From: an uncultured Catenibacterium sp. | GTDB taxonomy: Bacteria; Bacillota_I; Bacilli_A; Erysipelotrichales; Coprobacillaceae | Direction: 5' to 3' | NCBI GenBank assembly: GCA_900540685.1 | Contig: UQGS01000033.1 | Location: forward strand, 1-24,166 | DNA: 24,166 nucleotides | Part shown: positions 7,437-15,072 of the stretch, in pieces | Position numbering within the stretch: the stretch's first letter is position 1 | Layout of the letters: each line of letters begins with the position of its first letter | Position numbers and translations under genes: made by a program | Notes under the pieces: model-generated | Databases searched by the model: none | Seen by the model: the letters and a program-made list of their open reading frames with translations, nothing else | What the model was told of the DNA's origin: nothing

Positions 7437-8189
7437 ATGAAGGTAGAATACTATAAGGAATATAGTCCATGTCTTGAAAGAGAGATGGAATATAAGGTGT
7501 ATGGACATGCAGGAACACCTATACTTGTATTTCCATCACAGAATGGTAGATTTTTTGATTTTGAAAACAATGGTATGATCGCAACAGTAGAAGACCTCAT
7601 TGATAATGGGAATATACAGTTATTCTGCTGTGATAGTATTGATTTAGAAACATGGAGTGAAGAAGGTGGACATGATGTAGCCTCTCGTTCATACATGCTT
7701 GAACAGTATTATCATTATATTGTAGATGAATTAGTACCTAGAATTATTGATATTAATGCGATGTGCGGTACACATGCGAATGGTATTTATACAACAGGAT
7801 GTTCATTAGGTGCATCACATGCAGCAAATTTCTTATTTAGAAGACCAGATATCTTTAGTGGATGTATCGCATTAAGTGGTTACTATGATAGTGATCTATT
7901 CTTCCATGATTATGTGGATGATAATGTTTATCGTAATAGTCCTATCAAGTATATTGAAGGTATGAGCTATGATCATCCATATGTAGAAATGTATAGAAAA
8001 CGTCGTATTGTATTATGTTGTGGTCAGGGTGCTTGGGAAGATGAAATGGTTCGTTCTACAGGTAGAATGAAGGAACTATTAGAATATAAAGATATTCCAG
8101 CATGGATTGATTTCTGGGGATATGATGTAAACCATGATTGGGATTGGTGGAGAGTTCAGTTCCCATATTTTGTAAAGAGAGTGATCTAG
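7437..8189 (+). CDS. esterase-family alpha/beta hydrolase
   Basis: 250 residues, esterase-D/antigen-85-like alpha/beta hydrolase without a signal peptide, so probably cytoplasmic. The nucleophile elbow is GCSLGA with S123. A C-terminal catalytic His is likely H233 in VNHDWDWW. The acid residue is not certain; the acidic stretch CGQGAWEDE is a candidate. An upstream TTG at 7431 is in frame but only 2 bases from the GGAGG ribosome binding site (7424-7428), whereas the ATG at 7437 is 8 bases away, so I chose the latter. The gene has its own promoter and is followed after 14 bases by an ATP-grasp gene. A hydrolase and a ligase expressed together suggests making or trimming an amide/ester-linked small molecule or peptide. 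Substrate unknown. Confidence 0.82.
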   Translation: MKVEYYKEYSPCLEREMEYKVYGHAGTPILVFPSQNGRFFDFENNGMIATVEDLIDNGNIQLFCCDSIDLETWSEEGGHDVASRSYMLEQYYHYIVDELVPRIIDINAMCGTHANGIYTTGCSLGASHAANFLFRRPDIFSGCIALSGYYDSDLFFHDYVDDNVYRNSPIKYIEGMSYDHPYVEMYRKRRIVLCCGQGAWEDEMVRSTGRMKELLEYKDIPAWIDFWGYDVNHDWDWWRVQFPYFVKRVI

Positions 8190-8203
8190 GAGGAGAAGAA
8201 TAG

Positions 8204-9733
8204 ATGAATGTAGTATTTATATCACCACATTTTCCAGAATATTATCATAATTTCTGTTCACGTTTAAAAGACCGTGGTGTGAATGTATTAGGTGTTGGGG
8301 ACTGCCCATATGAAATGATCAGTGATGAAACAAAGAATTCATTGACTGAATATTACTATGTAGGTTCATTAGAAAACTATGATGAAGTTTATCGTGCATG
8401 TGCTTATTTCTCTAGTCATTATGGAAAGATTGACTGGATTGAATCAGAAAATGAATATTGGCTAGAACTAGAAGCAACATTAAGAAGAGACTTTAATGTG
8501 ACTACTGGTCCACAGATTCAGGATATGCGCTGGATGAAGTTTAAATCAGCTATGAAGGAAGTATATAAGAGTGCTGGTTTAAAGGTAGCAGATTATATTA
8601 AGTTAGATACACTTGATGAAGCTTTAGAGTTTACTAAAAAGAATGGTTATCCAGTTATTGTGAAACCTGATAATGGTGTAGGGGCTACTCATACTTATAA
8701 GTTAAAGAATGATGAAGAATTAAAAGATTTCTATAATCATAAACAGGATTATATTGAATATATTCTAGAAGACTTTGTGCCTGGTGATGTTGTAACATTC
8801 GAAGGTGTGACTGATAAAGATAAGAATATCTTATTCTCTACAAGTCATTTTATGGATACTTCTATTATGGATACAGTCAATGATGCATCTGATATCTATT
8901 TCCATTCTGAACCAGTAGAAGGTAAACCTATTTATGAAATTGGTGAAAAGGTTGTTAAAGCATTTGATACAAGAAGCCGTTTCTTCCATTTTGAATTCAT
9001 TAAGTTATCTGAAGATAAACCAGGATTAGGTAGAAAAGGTGATTTAGTTCCTCTAGAAGTGAATATGAGAGCACCTGGTGCTTTTATTCCTGATATGATG
9101 AACTATGCTTATGATGTAGATACATATACTATTTGGGCAGATATGATGATCTATAATACTTGTTTCTATGAAATTGAAAGAAAGTATTATGTAGGTTATG
9201 TAGGAAGACGTCTTGGTATTGATTATGAATTATCTGATGCAGAAGTAGCAGATAAGTATAGAGAATATATTAAGATTGAAGCAGATATTCCCCAGGTTCT
9301 TGCACAGGCTGAAGGTAACCATATCTTTATCTTCCGTGCTAAGACTAAAGCTAAGTTAAATGAGATTACTAAGGCAATTATTGCACATAAGAAGAAAAAA
9401 GCTGCACCTAAGAAAACAGTAAAGAAGACAGTGAAAGCTGCAGCTAAAAAGGTTGCAGAAGTTAAAGAACCAGTTAAGGCTGTTGTAGAAGAAACAGTGA
9501 AGACTGTAGAAAAGAAAAAAGAACCAGTTAAGAAGACTGTAAAAGCGGTAGCTAAGAAGGTAGAAGAAGTTAAAGAACCTGTCAAAGCAGTTGTAGAAGC
9601 TAAGAAAGAAGAAGTAAAAGCAGCTGTAGAAGAAACAGTTAAAGTGGTAGAAGAGAAAAAAGAAGAATTAAAGAAATCTCCTCGTGCTAGAAAAGCTGTT
9701 AAGAAACCTAGACATAAAGCTAAAAAGCGTTAA
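8204..9733 (+). CDS. ATP-grasp enzyme with histone-H1-like C-terminal tail
   Basis: 509 residues. Residues 1-395 form an ATP-grasp enzyme of the carbamoyl-phosphate-synthase-like/carboxylate-amine ligase type. Visible are the ATP-binding lysine in VIVKPDNGVGATHTYK (K154), YILEDFVPGDVVTFEG, FHFEFIKL, and the metal-binding EVNMRAPG (E285, N287). Such enzymes activate a carboxylate as acyl phosphate and join it to an amine or thiol. From about residue 396 to the end (114 residues) the protein changes to a low-complexity tail of Lys, Ala, Val and Glu with a 36-residue internal repeat, ending in SPRARKAVKKPRHKAKKR. The tail resembles histone H1 or PhaF/AlgP tails and is not part of the ATP-grasp fold. 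A GGAGG ribosome binding site and 14-base gap link it to the esterase; a strong terminator follows. Substrate and tail function unknown. Confidence 0.85.
   Translation: MNVVFISPHFPEYYHNFCSRLKDRGVNVLGVGDCPYEMISDETKNSLTEYYYVGSLENYDEVYRACAYFSSHYGKIDWIESENEYWLELEATLRRDFNVTTGPQIQDMRWMKFKSAMKEVYKSAGLKVADYIKLDTLDEALEFTKKNGYPVIVKPDNGVGATHTYKLKNDEELKDFYNHKQDYIEYILEDFVPGDVVTFEGVTDKDKNILFSTSHFMDTSIMDTVNDASDIYFHSEPVEGKPIYEIGEKVVKAFDTRSRFFHFEFIKLSEDKPGLGRKGDLVPLEVNMRAPGAFIPDMMNYAYDVDTYTIWADMMIYNTCFYEIERKYYVGYVGRRLGIDYELSDAEVADKYREYIKIEADIPQVLAQAEGNHIFIFRAKTKAKLNEITKAIIAHKKKKAAPKKTVKKTVKAAAKKVAEVKEPVKAVVEETVKTVEKKKEPVKKTVKAVAKKVEEVKEPVKAVVEAKKEEVKAAVEETVKVVEEKKEELKKSPRARKAVKKPRHKAKKR
9431..9646 (+). repeat. 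two 108-bp in-frame repeats in the ATP-grasp tail
   Basis: Two copies of a 36-codon unit begin at 9431 and 9539. The encoded copies share the pattern VKA-AKKV-EVKEPVKAVVE. DNA differs mainly at third positions, so the duplication is not very recent or the coding has been preserved under selection. Confidence 0.75.
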
Positions 9734-9738
9734 TTAAG

Positions 9739-9777
9739 AAACTGATTAGAAATGATTTCATTTCTAATCAGTTTTTT
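9739..9777 (+). terminator. strong intrinsic terminator after the ATP-grasp gene
   Basis: Perfect 15-bp stem (9739-9753 with 9760-9774; left arm AAACTGATTAGAAAT) with a 6-base loop and T6. The longest hairpin in the window. Confidence 0.93.
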
Positions 9778-9793
9778 CTGTATATACAATGTG

Positions 9794-9822
9794 TTGACTG
9801 TTAATAGAGTGATGTTTATAAT
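9794..9822 (+). promoter_or_regulatory. near-consensus sigma-A promoter of the toxin-antitoxin pair
   Basis: TTGACT (9794-9799), exactly 17 bases, TATAAT (9817-9822), located 24 bases before the antitoxin ATG. It has the best -35 in the window. Confidence 0.85.
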
Positions 9823-9845
9823 AGTTGAGAAGGAGTTTATGAACT

Positions 9846-10166
9846 ATGAAAAAAACAACACTAACAGTGGCTACAGCACCAAAAACAAGCACTTTTCAGA
9901 TGCGTATTAATCCAGAAATCAAAGCACAGGTAGAAGGAATCTATGCACAGTGTGGTATGACACTTACTGATGCAATTAATGCATTTATCCAGCAGTCTAT
10001 TAATGTAGAAGGTATGCCTTTCTTAGTAACATCAAATAGTAAACAGGCATTAAGAGAACAGGCAATCTCTCAGTTAATGATTGAATTAGATAAAGGTGAA
10101 AAAGCACCTGCAGATGATAGTATTTCTGAAGAAGATATCTTAAAAGAATTTGGAATTGAACTATGA
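9846..10166 (+). CDS. RelB/DinJ-family antitoxin
   Basis: 106-residue antitoxin of a type II toxin-antitoxin pair. The N-terminal half is a ribbon-helix-helix DNA-binding domain: STFQMRINPEIKAQVEGIYA, then GMTLTDAINAFIQQSI and the family-typical VEGMPF. The acidic C-terminal part (SISEEDILKEFGIEL) is the kind of segment that wraps the toxin. An AGGAG ribosome binding site lies 10 bases before the chosen ATG. An earlier ATG at 9839 opens only a 23-codon out-of-frame reading frame. The stop overlaps the toxin start (ATGA), so the two are coupled. RelB-type antitoxins usually repress their own promoter, here the strong one at 9794-9822. Confidence 0.9.
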   Translation: MKKTTLTVATAPKTSTFQMRINPEIKAQVEGIYAQCGMTLTDAINAFIQQSINVEGMPFLVTSNSKQALREQAISQLMIELDKGEKAPADDSISEEDILKEFGIEL

Positions 10167-10432
10167 ACCTAAGATATACAAGACAAGCTCGTGCTGATTT
10201 AAGAAACCCTATGCGTTTGAACCCAAAGATAGTGAAACTATGTGCTGTATTAAAAACACACCCTGAAATAGGTGGTCAGCTATCTAATAGAACAGGATGG
10301 ACTACAGATCTTTATTATGTTATTGCAGGAAAATATAGTATTTTCTACAAGTATGATCATGATACTGTGACAATCATCCGTATTCTAACGAATGAAGAAA
10401 AATATATGAATGTCATCTTTGGCAATAAGTAA
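10163..10432 (+). CDS. RelE/ParE-superfamily toxin
   Basis: 89-residue partner of the preceding antitoxin, overlapping it by 4 bases. The C-terminal half, LYYVIAGKYSIFYKYDHDTVTIIRILTNEEKY, fits the RelE/ParE fold pattern (R-x-x-Y strand, then V-x-I-x-R-I-L). Known family members are ribosome-dependent mRNA endonucleases (RelE, YafQ) or gyrase poisons (ParE). The sequence is somewhat shorter than many members and has NEE where others often carry basic/His residues, so I cannot say which target it has or whether it is fully active. The stop is joined to a bidirectional terminator. Confidence 0.75.
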   Translation: MNLRYTRQARADLRNPMRLNPKIVKLCAVLKTHPEIGGQLSNRTGWTTDLYYVIAGKYSIFYKYDHDTVTIIRILTNEEKYMNVIFGNK

Positions 10433-10463
10433 AAAAGGATTGAACGAGGCTCAATCCTTTTTT
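10431..10463. terminator. bidirectional terminator between the toxin and DUF1836 genes
   Basis: 13-bp stem with AAAAAAGGATTGA (10431-10443) pairing with 10451-10463, loop of 7. A-run on one side and T-run on the other, so it can end transcription from both strands. It includes the toxin stop codon and the stop codon of the minus-strand gene. Confidence 0.88.
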
Positions 10464-10930
10464 AATGCTTGTTCCATTGTTTCTTCACCAAGAAGATTAT
10501 CAGATACCTTGATCTTATAAACAGAACTTAAGATACATTTATTATATATATCTGGTAGTTCTGAATCTAAATGATTTGTCTTTAGTACATGTTCAAATAC
10601 ATCACAATACATATTATAGAATACAGATAGTTCTTTCTGACTCTGCTGTAATTGAATAAGCTTAGAAATCTCATCTAAAGAGAAAACAGACTTTAATAAA
10701 CAGATTAATGTGAAGTAGGCAATCTGTTCTCTTTCATATTTCTTCTTTATAGGTGCTTTTACTAGCTTATGTTTAACATAGTTATTGATCATTGTTTTTG
10801 TGATAATAGCGTCATTATCATTTTTTAAGAAAGACAAGCTCTTTTCTATAATAGATACAACCTGATCTATATAGAGTGGAAAATCTGGTATTTCTTCCCA
10901 TCTAGAAATATGTACATTATCATAATTCAT
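10451..10930 (-). CDS. DUF1836 family protein, putative HTH regulator
   Basis: 159 residues from the preferred start. The family signature is clear: WEEIPDFPLYIDQVV near the N-terminus and then ITKTMINNYVKHKLVKAPIKKKYEREQIA (about residues 42-71), which reads like a MerR-type winged helix. A helical C-terminal half follows. DUF1836 proteins are common in Firmicutes and thought to be regulators, without a defined target. The frame extends upstream to GTG at 10939, but AGGTG there is better used as ribosome binding site for the ATG at 10930. Divergent to the DUF4230 gene, with a 15-bp inverted repeat at both starts. Confidence 0.82.
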   Translation of the reverse strand: MNYDNVHISRWEEIPDFPLYIDQVVSIIEKSLSFLKNDNDAIITKTMINNYVKHKLVKAPIKKKYEREQIAYFTLICLLKSVFSLDEISKLIQLQQSQKELSVFYNMYCDVFEHVLKTNHLDSELPDIYNKCILSSVYKIKVSDNLLGEETMEQALKKD

Positions 10931-10947
10931 TTTCATCACCTACTTAA

Positions 10948-10976
10948 AAACTATCATTTATTGTATTCATTGTCAA
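10948..10976 (-). promoter_or_regulatory. promoter of the DUF1836 gene
   Basis: On the minus strand: TTGACA (10976-10971), 17 bases, TAGTTT (10953-10948) preceded by TGA (extended -10). Predicted start of RNA near 10941 leaves a leader of only about 10 bases, beginning at the ribosome binding site. Confidence 0.6.
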
Positions 10977-11022
10977 ATCATCTAGACAACATAACAAACT
11001 GTATATATTTTTCCTTATCTGC

Positions 11023-11028
11023 TATAAT
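11023..11028 (+). promoter_or_regulatory. -10 box for the DUF4230-cutC-hydrolase operon
   Basis: TATAAT 17 bases before the ATG at 11045. RNA would begin about 11034-11036, leaving a very short leader, as on the other strand. The -35 (TGTATA, 17 bases upstream) is weak. Confidence 0.5.
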
Positions 11029-11044
11029 TTGGTGGGTGATGAAA

Positions 11045-11647
11045 ATGAAAAACAAGTTTAATTTAAGATCAATTATAGTCATTATTGTGTTAGTTATTGT
11101 TGTATTTATGGGTGGTATGTACTTTGGAGGACGTAGTACACCAAGTGATGAAGAAATTACTTCAACAGCTTTAACACAGAAAATAAGAGATATTAATGAA
11201 TTAGCTGTTTCTGAATATGATTATACAAAAGTAGGGAAGTTTTCTAATTCATTAAAGTTTAATGGCTGGACTGTTCCTTTAACACAGAAGTCTTTCTTAA
11301 TTACTTATGAAGGTAAGATGAAAGCAGGTGTTGATCTTTCTGATGTACAGGTAGAGAAAACAGATAATAAGATTATTGTGAAAACATCTGCAGTAAAGAT
11401 CTTATCTAATGAAATCGATGAGAATTCTATTAAGGTATATGATGAAACAAAGAATATCTTTAATCAGATTTCTATTACAGACTATAAGACTTTCGCTAAG
11501 GAACAGAAGAAGAAAGTAGAAAAAGAAGCCATTAAGAATCAATTCTTAGAAAAGACTGAAACAAAAGTGAAGAAAAACATTAAAGACCTTATTTATATGA
11601 CTGTAGATCAAGATAAGTATGAAGTAGAGGTAGAAGTAAGTGAATAA
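11045..11647 (+). CDS. DUF4230 family single-pass membrane protein
   Basis: 200 residues from the ATG at 11045 (11039 is an alternative). The open frame to 10910 runs through the promoter and is not credible as coding. A TM segment at about residues 9-27 is followed by the DUF4230 domain outside the membrane: VSEYDYTKVGKFSN, WTVPLTQKSFLITYEGKMKAGVDLSDV, then ILSNEIDENSIKVYDE and FNQISITDYKTFA. The function of this family is not known. A GGTGGG ribosome binding site precedes it. The cutC start overlaps its end by 8 bases, so it heads a three-gene operon. Confidence 0.85.
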   Translation: MKNKFNLRSIIVIIVLVIVVFMGGMYFGGRSTPSDEEITSTALTQKIRDINELAVSEYDYTKVGKFSNSLKFNGWTVPLTQKSFLITYEGKMKAGVDLSDVQVEKTDNKIIVKTSAVKILSNEIDENSIKVYDETKNIFNQISITDYKTFAKEQKKKVEKEAIKNQFLEKTETKVKKNIKDLIYMTVDQDKYEVEVEVSE

Positions 11648-12374
11648 GTTAGAAGTATGCTGTGGCAGCTATGAGGATGCAATGAATGCATATCATGGTG
11701 GTGCCAAAAGAATTGAATTAAATAGTGCATTGGCTTTAGGTGGATTAACACCTACAACAGCTACATTAGATCTTATTAAGAATAATACAGACTTAGAAGT
11801 GATATGTATGGTGAGACCAAGAGGTGCAGGGTTCATTTATAATGAGTTACAGTCTGAACAGATGATTATGGAGGCAGAAGAACTATTAGAACATGGTGCT
11901 GATGGTATTGCGTTTGGATTCTTAGATCCTGATGGTAAGATCAATAGTGCACGTACAAGTGAAATGGTGTCTATTATTCATAGCTATGGTAAGACTGCAG
12001 TATTCCATAGAGCGTTTGATGTATGTAATGATCCTGATGCAACAATTCATAGATTAATTGAATTAGGTGTGGATAGAGTACTAACAAGTGGTATGAAGTC
12101 TACTGTAAGTGAAGGTATACAGCTTATTAAGGAACTGCAGGAGAAGTATGGTAATCAGATAGAAATATTGGCTGGTTCTGGTATTAATGAAACAAATGTC
12201 GTAGATATTATTCATTATACAGGTATTCATCAGGTTCATTCTTCTTGTAAGAACTGGAGAGCAGATCCTACAACAGCTAATGATCATGTATCATTTAGCT
12301 ATAATGGGATTAATTATGATTATGTAGATAAAGAGAAAGTGAAGAGAATGGTTTCACTTGTAGAGGAGGCTTAA
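11640..12374 (+). CDS. cutC: CutC family protein
   Basis: 244-residue TIM-barrel protein of the CutC family, once linked to copper homeostasis; that role is doubtful in most bacteria and the enzymatic activity is unclear. Motifs: LEVCCGSYEDAMNAYHGGAKRIELNSALALGGLTPT at the start, VICMVRPRGAGFIY (about 57-70), GADGIAFGFLDPDG, VFHRAFDVCNDP and VLTSGMKSTVSEG. Starts with GTG, preceded by GAGGTAG, overlapping the DUF4230 gene by 8 bases. It also lies 1 base from the following hydrolase, so translation of the three genes is linked. No copper-resistance genes are nearby. Confidence 0.92.
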   Translation: MNKLEVCCGSYEDAMNAYHGGAKRIELNSALALGGLTPTTATLDLIKNNTDLEVICMVRPRGAGFIYNELQSEQMIMEAEELLEHGADGIAFGFLDPDGKINSARTSEMVSIIHSYGKTAVFHRAFDVCNDPDATIHRLIELGVDRVLTSGMKSTVSEGIQLIKELQEKYGNQIEILAGSGINETNVVDIIHYTGIHQVHSSCKNWRADPTTANDHVSFSYNGINYDYVDKEKVKRMVSLVEEA

Positions 12375-12375
12375 T

Positions 12376-13119
12376 ATGCAGCAGTATTGTGAAATAGCGA
12401 CACCTAAAGGTGTTATGAGAGGATTCTTTCATGTGCCTCATAGAAAAGAATTTCCTGTATTATTAATATTCCATGGTTTTACAGGACAATGTACAGGAAC
12501 GAAGTTCTCTTATGTTTCTTTATCACGTTTATTAGAAGCACAGGGTGTAGGTACTTTAAGAATGGATTTTCTAGGCAGCGGTGAATCAGATCTTACTTTT
12601 AAAGAAATGACATTTGATGATGAACTATCATGTGCACGTATTCTATTAGAAGAATTAAAGAAGATGCCTCAAGTCACTGATATCTATGTCTTAGGACATT
12701 CTATGGGTGGGGCTATTGCGAGTGAACTCGCAAAACTTTATCCTGAAGATATTAAGAAACTCGTCTTATGGGCGCCTGCTTTTAGTTTGCCAGATTCTCT
12801 AGACTATCTTACAGGAACAGTAGAAGAAGCACCAATCTATGATCATAGTGGATTTGAAATCAGTGATGCATTTGTGAAAGATATGCTTCAAAGAGATTTC
12901 TATAAGAACTTAGATACATATAAGAATGATTTATTAGTTATTCATGGAACTGAAGATAAAACAGTTCCTTATGAGATCAGTGAAAGATATACAAAGCTAT
13001 TTGGTAATCAGATGATCTTTCATCCAGTTACTGGGGCAACTCATAATTATGATAATGCAGATCATATTCATGAAGTTCTTTCTACAACTTACAAATTCTT
13101 AACAGAACAGGCTATGTAA
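12376..13119 (+). CDS. alpha/beta hydrolase (serine esterase/aminopeptidase S33-like)
   Basis: 247-residue cytoplasmic alpha/beta hydrolase. Oxyanion region LLIFHGFTG, then RMDFLGSGESD, nucleophile elbow GHSMGG (S109), catalytic acid D194 in HGTEDKTVP and catalytic H223 in GATHNYD. The complete triad indicates an active enzyme, likely a feruloyl/cinnamoyl-esterase-like or related carboxylesterase; the substrate cannot be read from sequence. A GGAGG ribosome binding site lies in the end of cutC, and the ATG is 1 base after the cutC stop. The terminator stem includes its own stop codon, closing the operon. Confidence 0.87.
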   Translation: MQQYCEIATPKGVMRGFFHVPHRKEFPVLLIFHGFTGQCTGTKFSYVSLSRLLEAQGVGTLRMDFLGSGESDLTFKEMTFDDELSCARILLEELKKMPQVTDIYVLGHSMGGAIASELAKLYPEDIKKLVLWAPAFSLPDSLDYLTGTVEEAPIYDHSGFEISDAFVKDMLQRDFYKNLDTYKNDLLVIHGTEDKTVPYEISERYTKLFGNQMIFHPVTGATHNYDNADHIHEVLSTTYKFLTEQAM

Positions 13120-13133
13120 GCCTGTTCTTTTTT
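13104..13133 (+). terminator. intrinsic terminator overlapping the hydrolase stop codon
   Basis: Stem AGAACAGGC / GCCTGTTCT (13104-13112 with 13120-13128), 7-base loop containing the TAA stop, then T6. Confidence 0.9.
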
Positions 13134-13193
13134 GAAAAAGAGTTGAGTTAATCACTATTTTATAAATTTTCTCATTATGAAAACTATTCTTTA

Positions 13194-13221
13194 TTGAAAT
13201 GAAGACGAACTATGATATAAT
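13194..13221 (+). promoter_or_regulatory. typA promoter
   Basis: TTGAAA (13194-13199), 16 bases, TATAAT (13216-13221) preceded by TGA (extended -10). RNA start near 13228; ribosome binding site GAGGTG follows. Confidence 0.82.
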
Positions 13222-13245
13222 CTAAAAATTGAAAGAGGTGCGATT

Positions 13246-15072
13246 ATGAATATTAGAAATATAGCGATTATTGCTCACGTTGACCATGGTAAAACAACAT
13301 TGGTTGACCAGCTTATTAAGAAATCTGGAACACTTGAAGCACACGAAGAACTAGCTGAACGTGCTATGGATAGTAATGCTTTAGAAAGAGAACGTGGTAT
13401 TACTATTTTAGCAAAGAACACAGCTATTCATTATAAAGACTATAAGATCAACATCATGGATACACCAGGCCATGCTGACTTTGGTGGAGAAGTAGAACGT
13501 ATCATGCACATGGTAGATGGTGTTTTACTTGTTGTTGATGCTTATGAAGGTACAATGCCTCAGACTCGTTTCGTATTAAAGAAGGCATTAGCTGCTCATG
13601 TTAAACCTATCGTTGTTATCAACAAGGTTGACCGTCCAGTTGTAAGAATTCAGGAAGTTATGGATGAAGTTCTTGAATTATTTATGGAATTAGGTGCTGA
13701 TGATAATCAGCTTGATTTCCCAACTGTTTTCGTTTCAGCATTAAATGGTACAAGCTCATTAGATCCTGATATTAGTACTCAGGTTCCTAATATGGATTGT
13801 TTATTTGATATGATTATCAATGAAATCCCTGAACCATCAGTAGATGTTGAAGGTGGTTTACAGTTACAGCCAGCTTTATTAGACTACAATGATTATGTAG
13901 GAAGAATTGGTATCGGTAGAATTCAGAGAGGTTCTATTAAGGTAAATGAAAATGTTGTATGTTTAAGAGCTGATGGTTCTAAGACACAGTTCCGTGTACA
14001 GAAGTTATTCAGTTATTTAGGTATGCATAGATTTGAAGTAGAAGAAGCAAGTGCTGGTGATATCGTAGCCGTTGCAGGTCTAGCTGACATTGGTGTTGGT
14101 GAAACTATCTGTGAAACAGGCTGTGAAGAAGCATTACCATTACTTCATGTAGATGAACCAACTATCCAGATGATCTTTGGTACAAACACTTCACCATTTG
14201 CAGGTCAGGATGGTAAGTTTGTAACAGCATCTAAGATTGAAGAACGTTTATTCAAAGAAACAAACAAGGATGTATCTTTAAAAGTAGAACGTATCCAGAA
14301 TAAAGAAGAATGGATGGTAAGTGGTCGTGGTGAATTACACTTATCTATCTTAATTGAAACAATGAGAAGAGAAGGATATGAATTACAGGTATCTAGACCT
14401 CATGTTATCTTAAAGGAAATTGATGGTGTTACTTGTGAACCATATGAAGATGTAGAAATCGAAGCACCAGATGATTGTATTGGTTCAGTTATTGAATCAT
14501 TAGGTTTAAGAAGAGGTATCATGGAAAACATGGACTCTATGGATGGTATGACTAAGGTTCATTACATTGTACCTTCTAGAGGTTTAATTGGTTTCATGAC
14601 TAACTTCTTAACTATGACTAAGGGTTATGGTATTATCAACCACTCATTCTTAGAATATCGCCCATTAGAAGGTGAAGCAGTAGGTGAAAGACAGTTAGGT
14701 GTTCTTATTTCTATTGAAACTGGACAGACAACTGCTTATGCACTTGGTGGTGTAGAAAGCCGTGGTGTGATGTTTGTTGGTCCTGGTGTAGAAGTATATG
14801 AAGGTATGATTGTTGGGGAACATGCTAAAGATAACGACTTAGTAGTAAACGTTACTAAGGGTAAACAGCAGACAAATACACGTTCATCTACAAAAGATAC
14901 AACTGTTGTATTAAAGAGACCTAGACACTTCAACCTAGAAGCTTGTCTTGACTATATTAATGAAGATGAATTAGTAGAAGTCACTCCAAACAACATCCGT
15001 TTAAGAAAGAAATATCTTTCTGAACTTGATCGTAAGAGAGCTTATAGAGCTAAAAATTCAGCTACAGAATAA
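13246..15072 (+). CDS. typA: TypA/BipA ribosome-associated GTPase
   Basis: 608-residue translational GTPase of the EF-G/LepA class that binds the 70S ribosome, involved in ribosome assembly and stress or low-temperature growth. G1 AHVDHGKTT (residues 10-18), G2 ERGITI, G3 DTPGHADF (from D72), G4 NKVD (126-129). Domain II follows about 200-290 and domain III from 300. The TypA-specific C-terminal region starts near 475 and has VPSRGLIGFMTNFLT and KDTTVVLKRPRHFNLE. Length and all motifs are complete. It has its own promoter and a ribosome binding site GAGGTG. Followed by a terminator, then the zinc-ribbon membrane protein gene. Confidence 0.97.
   Translation: MNIRNIAIIAHVDHGKTTLVDQLIKKSGTLEAHEELAERAMDSNALERERGITILAKNTAIHYKDYKINIMDTPGHADFGGEVERIMHMVDGVLLVVDAYEGTMPQTRFVLKKALAAHVKPIVVINKVDRPVVRIQEVMDEVLELFMELGADDNQLDFPTVFVSALNGTSSLDPDISTQVPNMDCLFDMIINEIPEPSVDVEGGLQLQPALLDYNDYVGRIGIGRIQRGSIKVNENVVCLRADGSKTQFRVQKLFSYLGMHRFEVEEASAGDIVAVAGLADIGVGETICETGCEEALPLLHVDEPTIQMIFGTNTSPFAGQDGKFVTASKIEERLFKETNKDVSLKVERIQNKEEWMVSGRGELHLSILIETMRREGYELQVSRPHVILKEIDGVTCEPYEDVEIEAPDDCIGSVIESLGLRRGIMENMDSMDGMTKVHYIVPSRGLIGFMTNFLTMTKGYGIINHSFLEYRPLEGEAVGERQLGVLISIETGQTTAYALGGVESRGVMFVGPGVEVYEGMIVGEHAKDNDLVVNVTKGKQQTNTRSSTKDTTVVLKRPRHFNLEACLDYINEDELVEVTPNNIRLRKKYLSELDRKRAYRAKNSATE

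Larger units (their letters stand above)
10926..11049. repeat. 15-bp perfect inverted repeat at both divergent starts
   Basis: TTCATTTTCATCACC at 10926-10940 and its exact reverse complement GGTGATGAAAATGAA at 11035-11049, 94 bases apart. Each arm carries the ribosome binding region and start codon of one of the two divergent genes. Confidence 0.7.

Noticed and set aside
9223..9585. Minus-strand 120-residue reading frame in the ATP-grasp gene
   Set aside because: It is the mirror of the Lys/Ala/Val/Glu-rich tail (hence Ser/Thr/Phe/Leu-rich) and has no ribosome binding site or context.
9839..9910. Short reading frame from the ATG at 9839 before the antitoxin
   Set aside because: Only 23 codons, out of frame with the antitoxin, and the ATG is just 3 bases from the ribosome binding site.
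10910..11044. Longer start of the DUF4230 protein
   Set aside because: The extension covers the divergent promoter region and overlaps the DUF1836 gene; the real TM segment follows the start at 11045.
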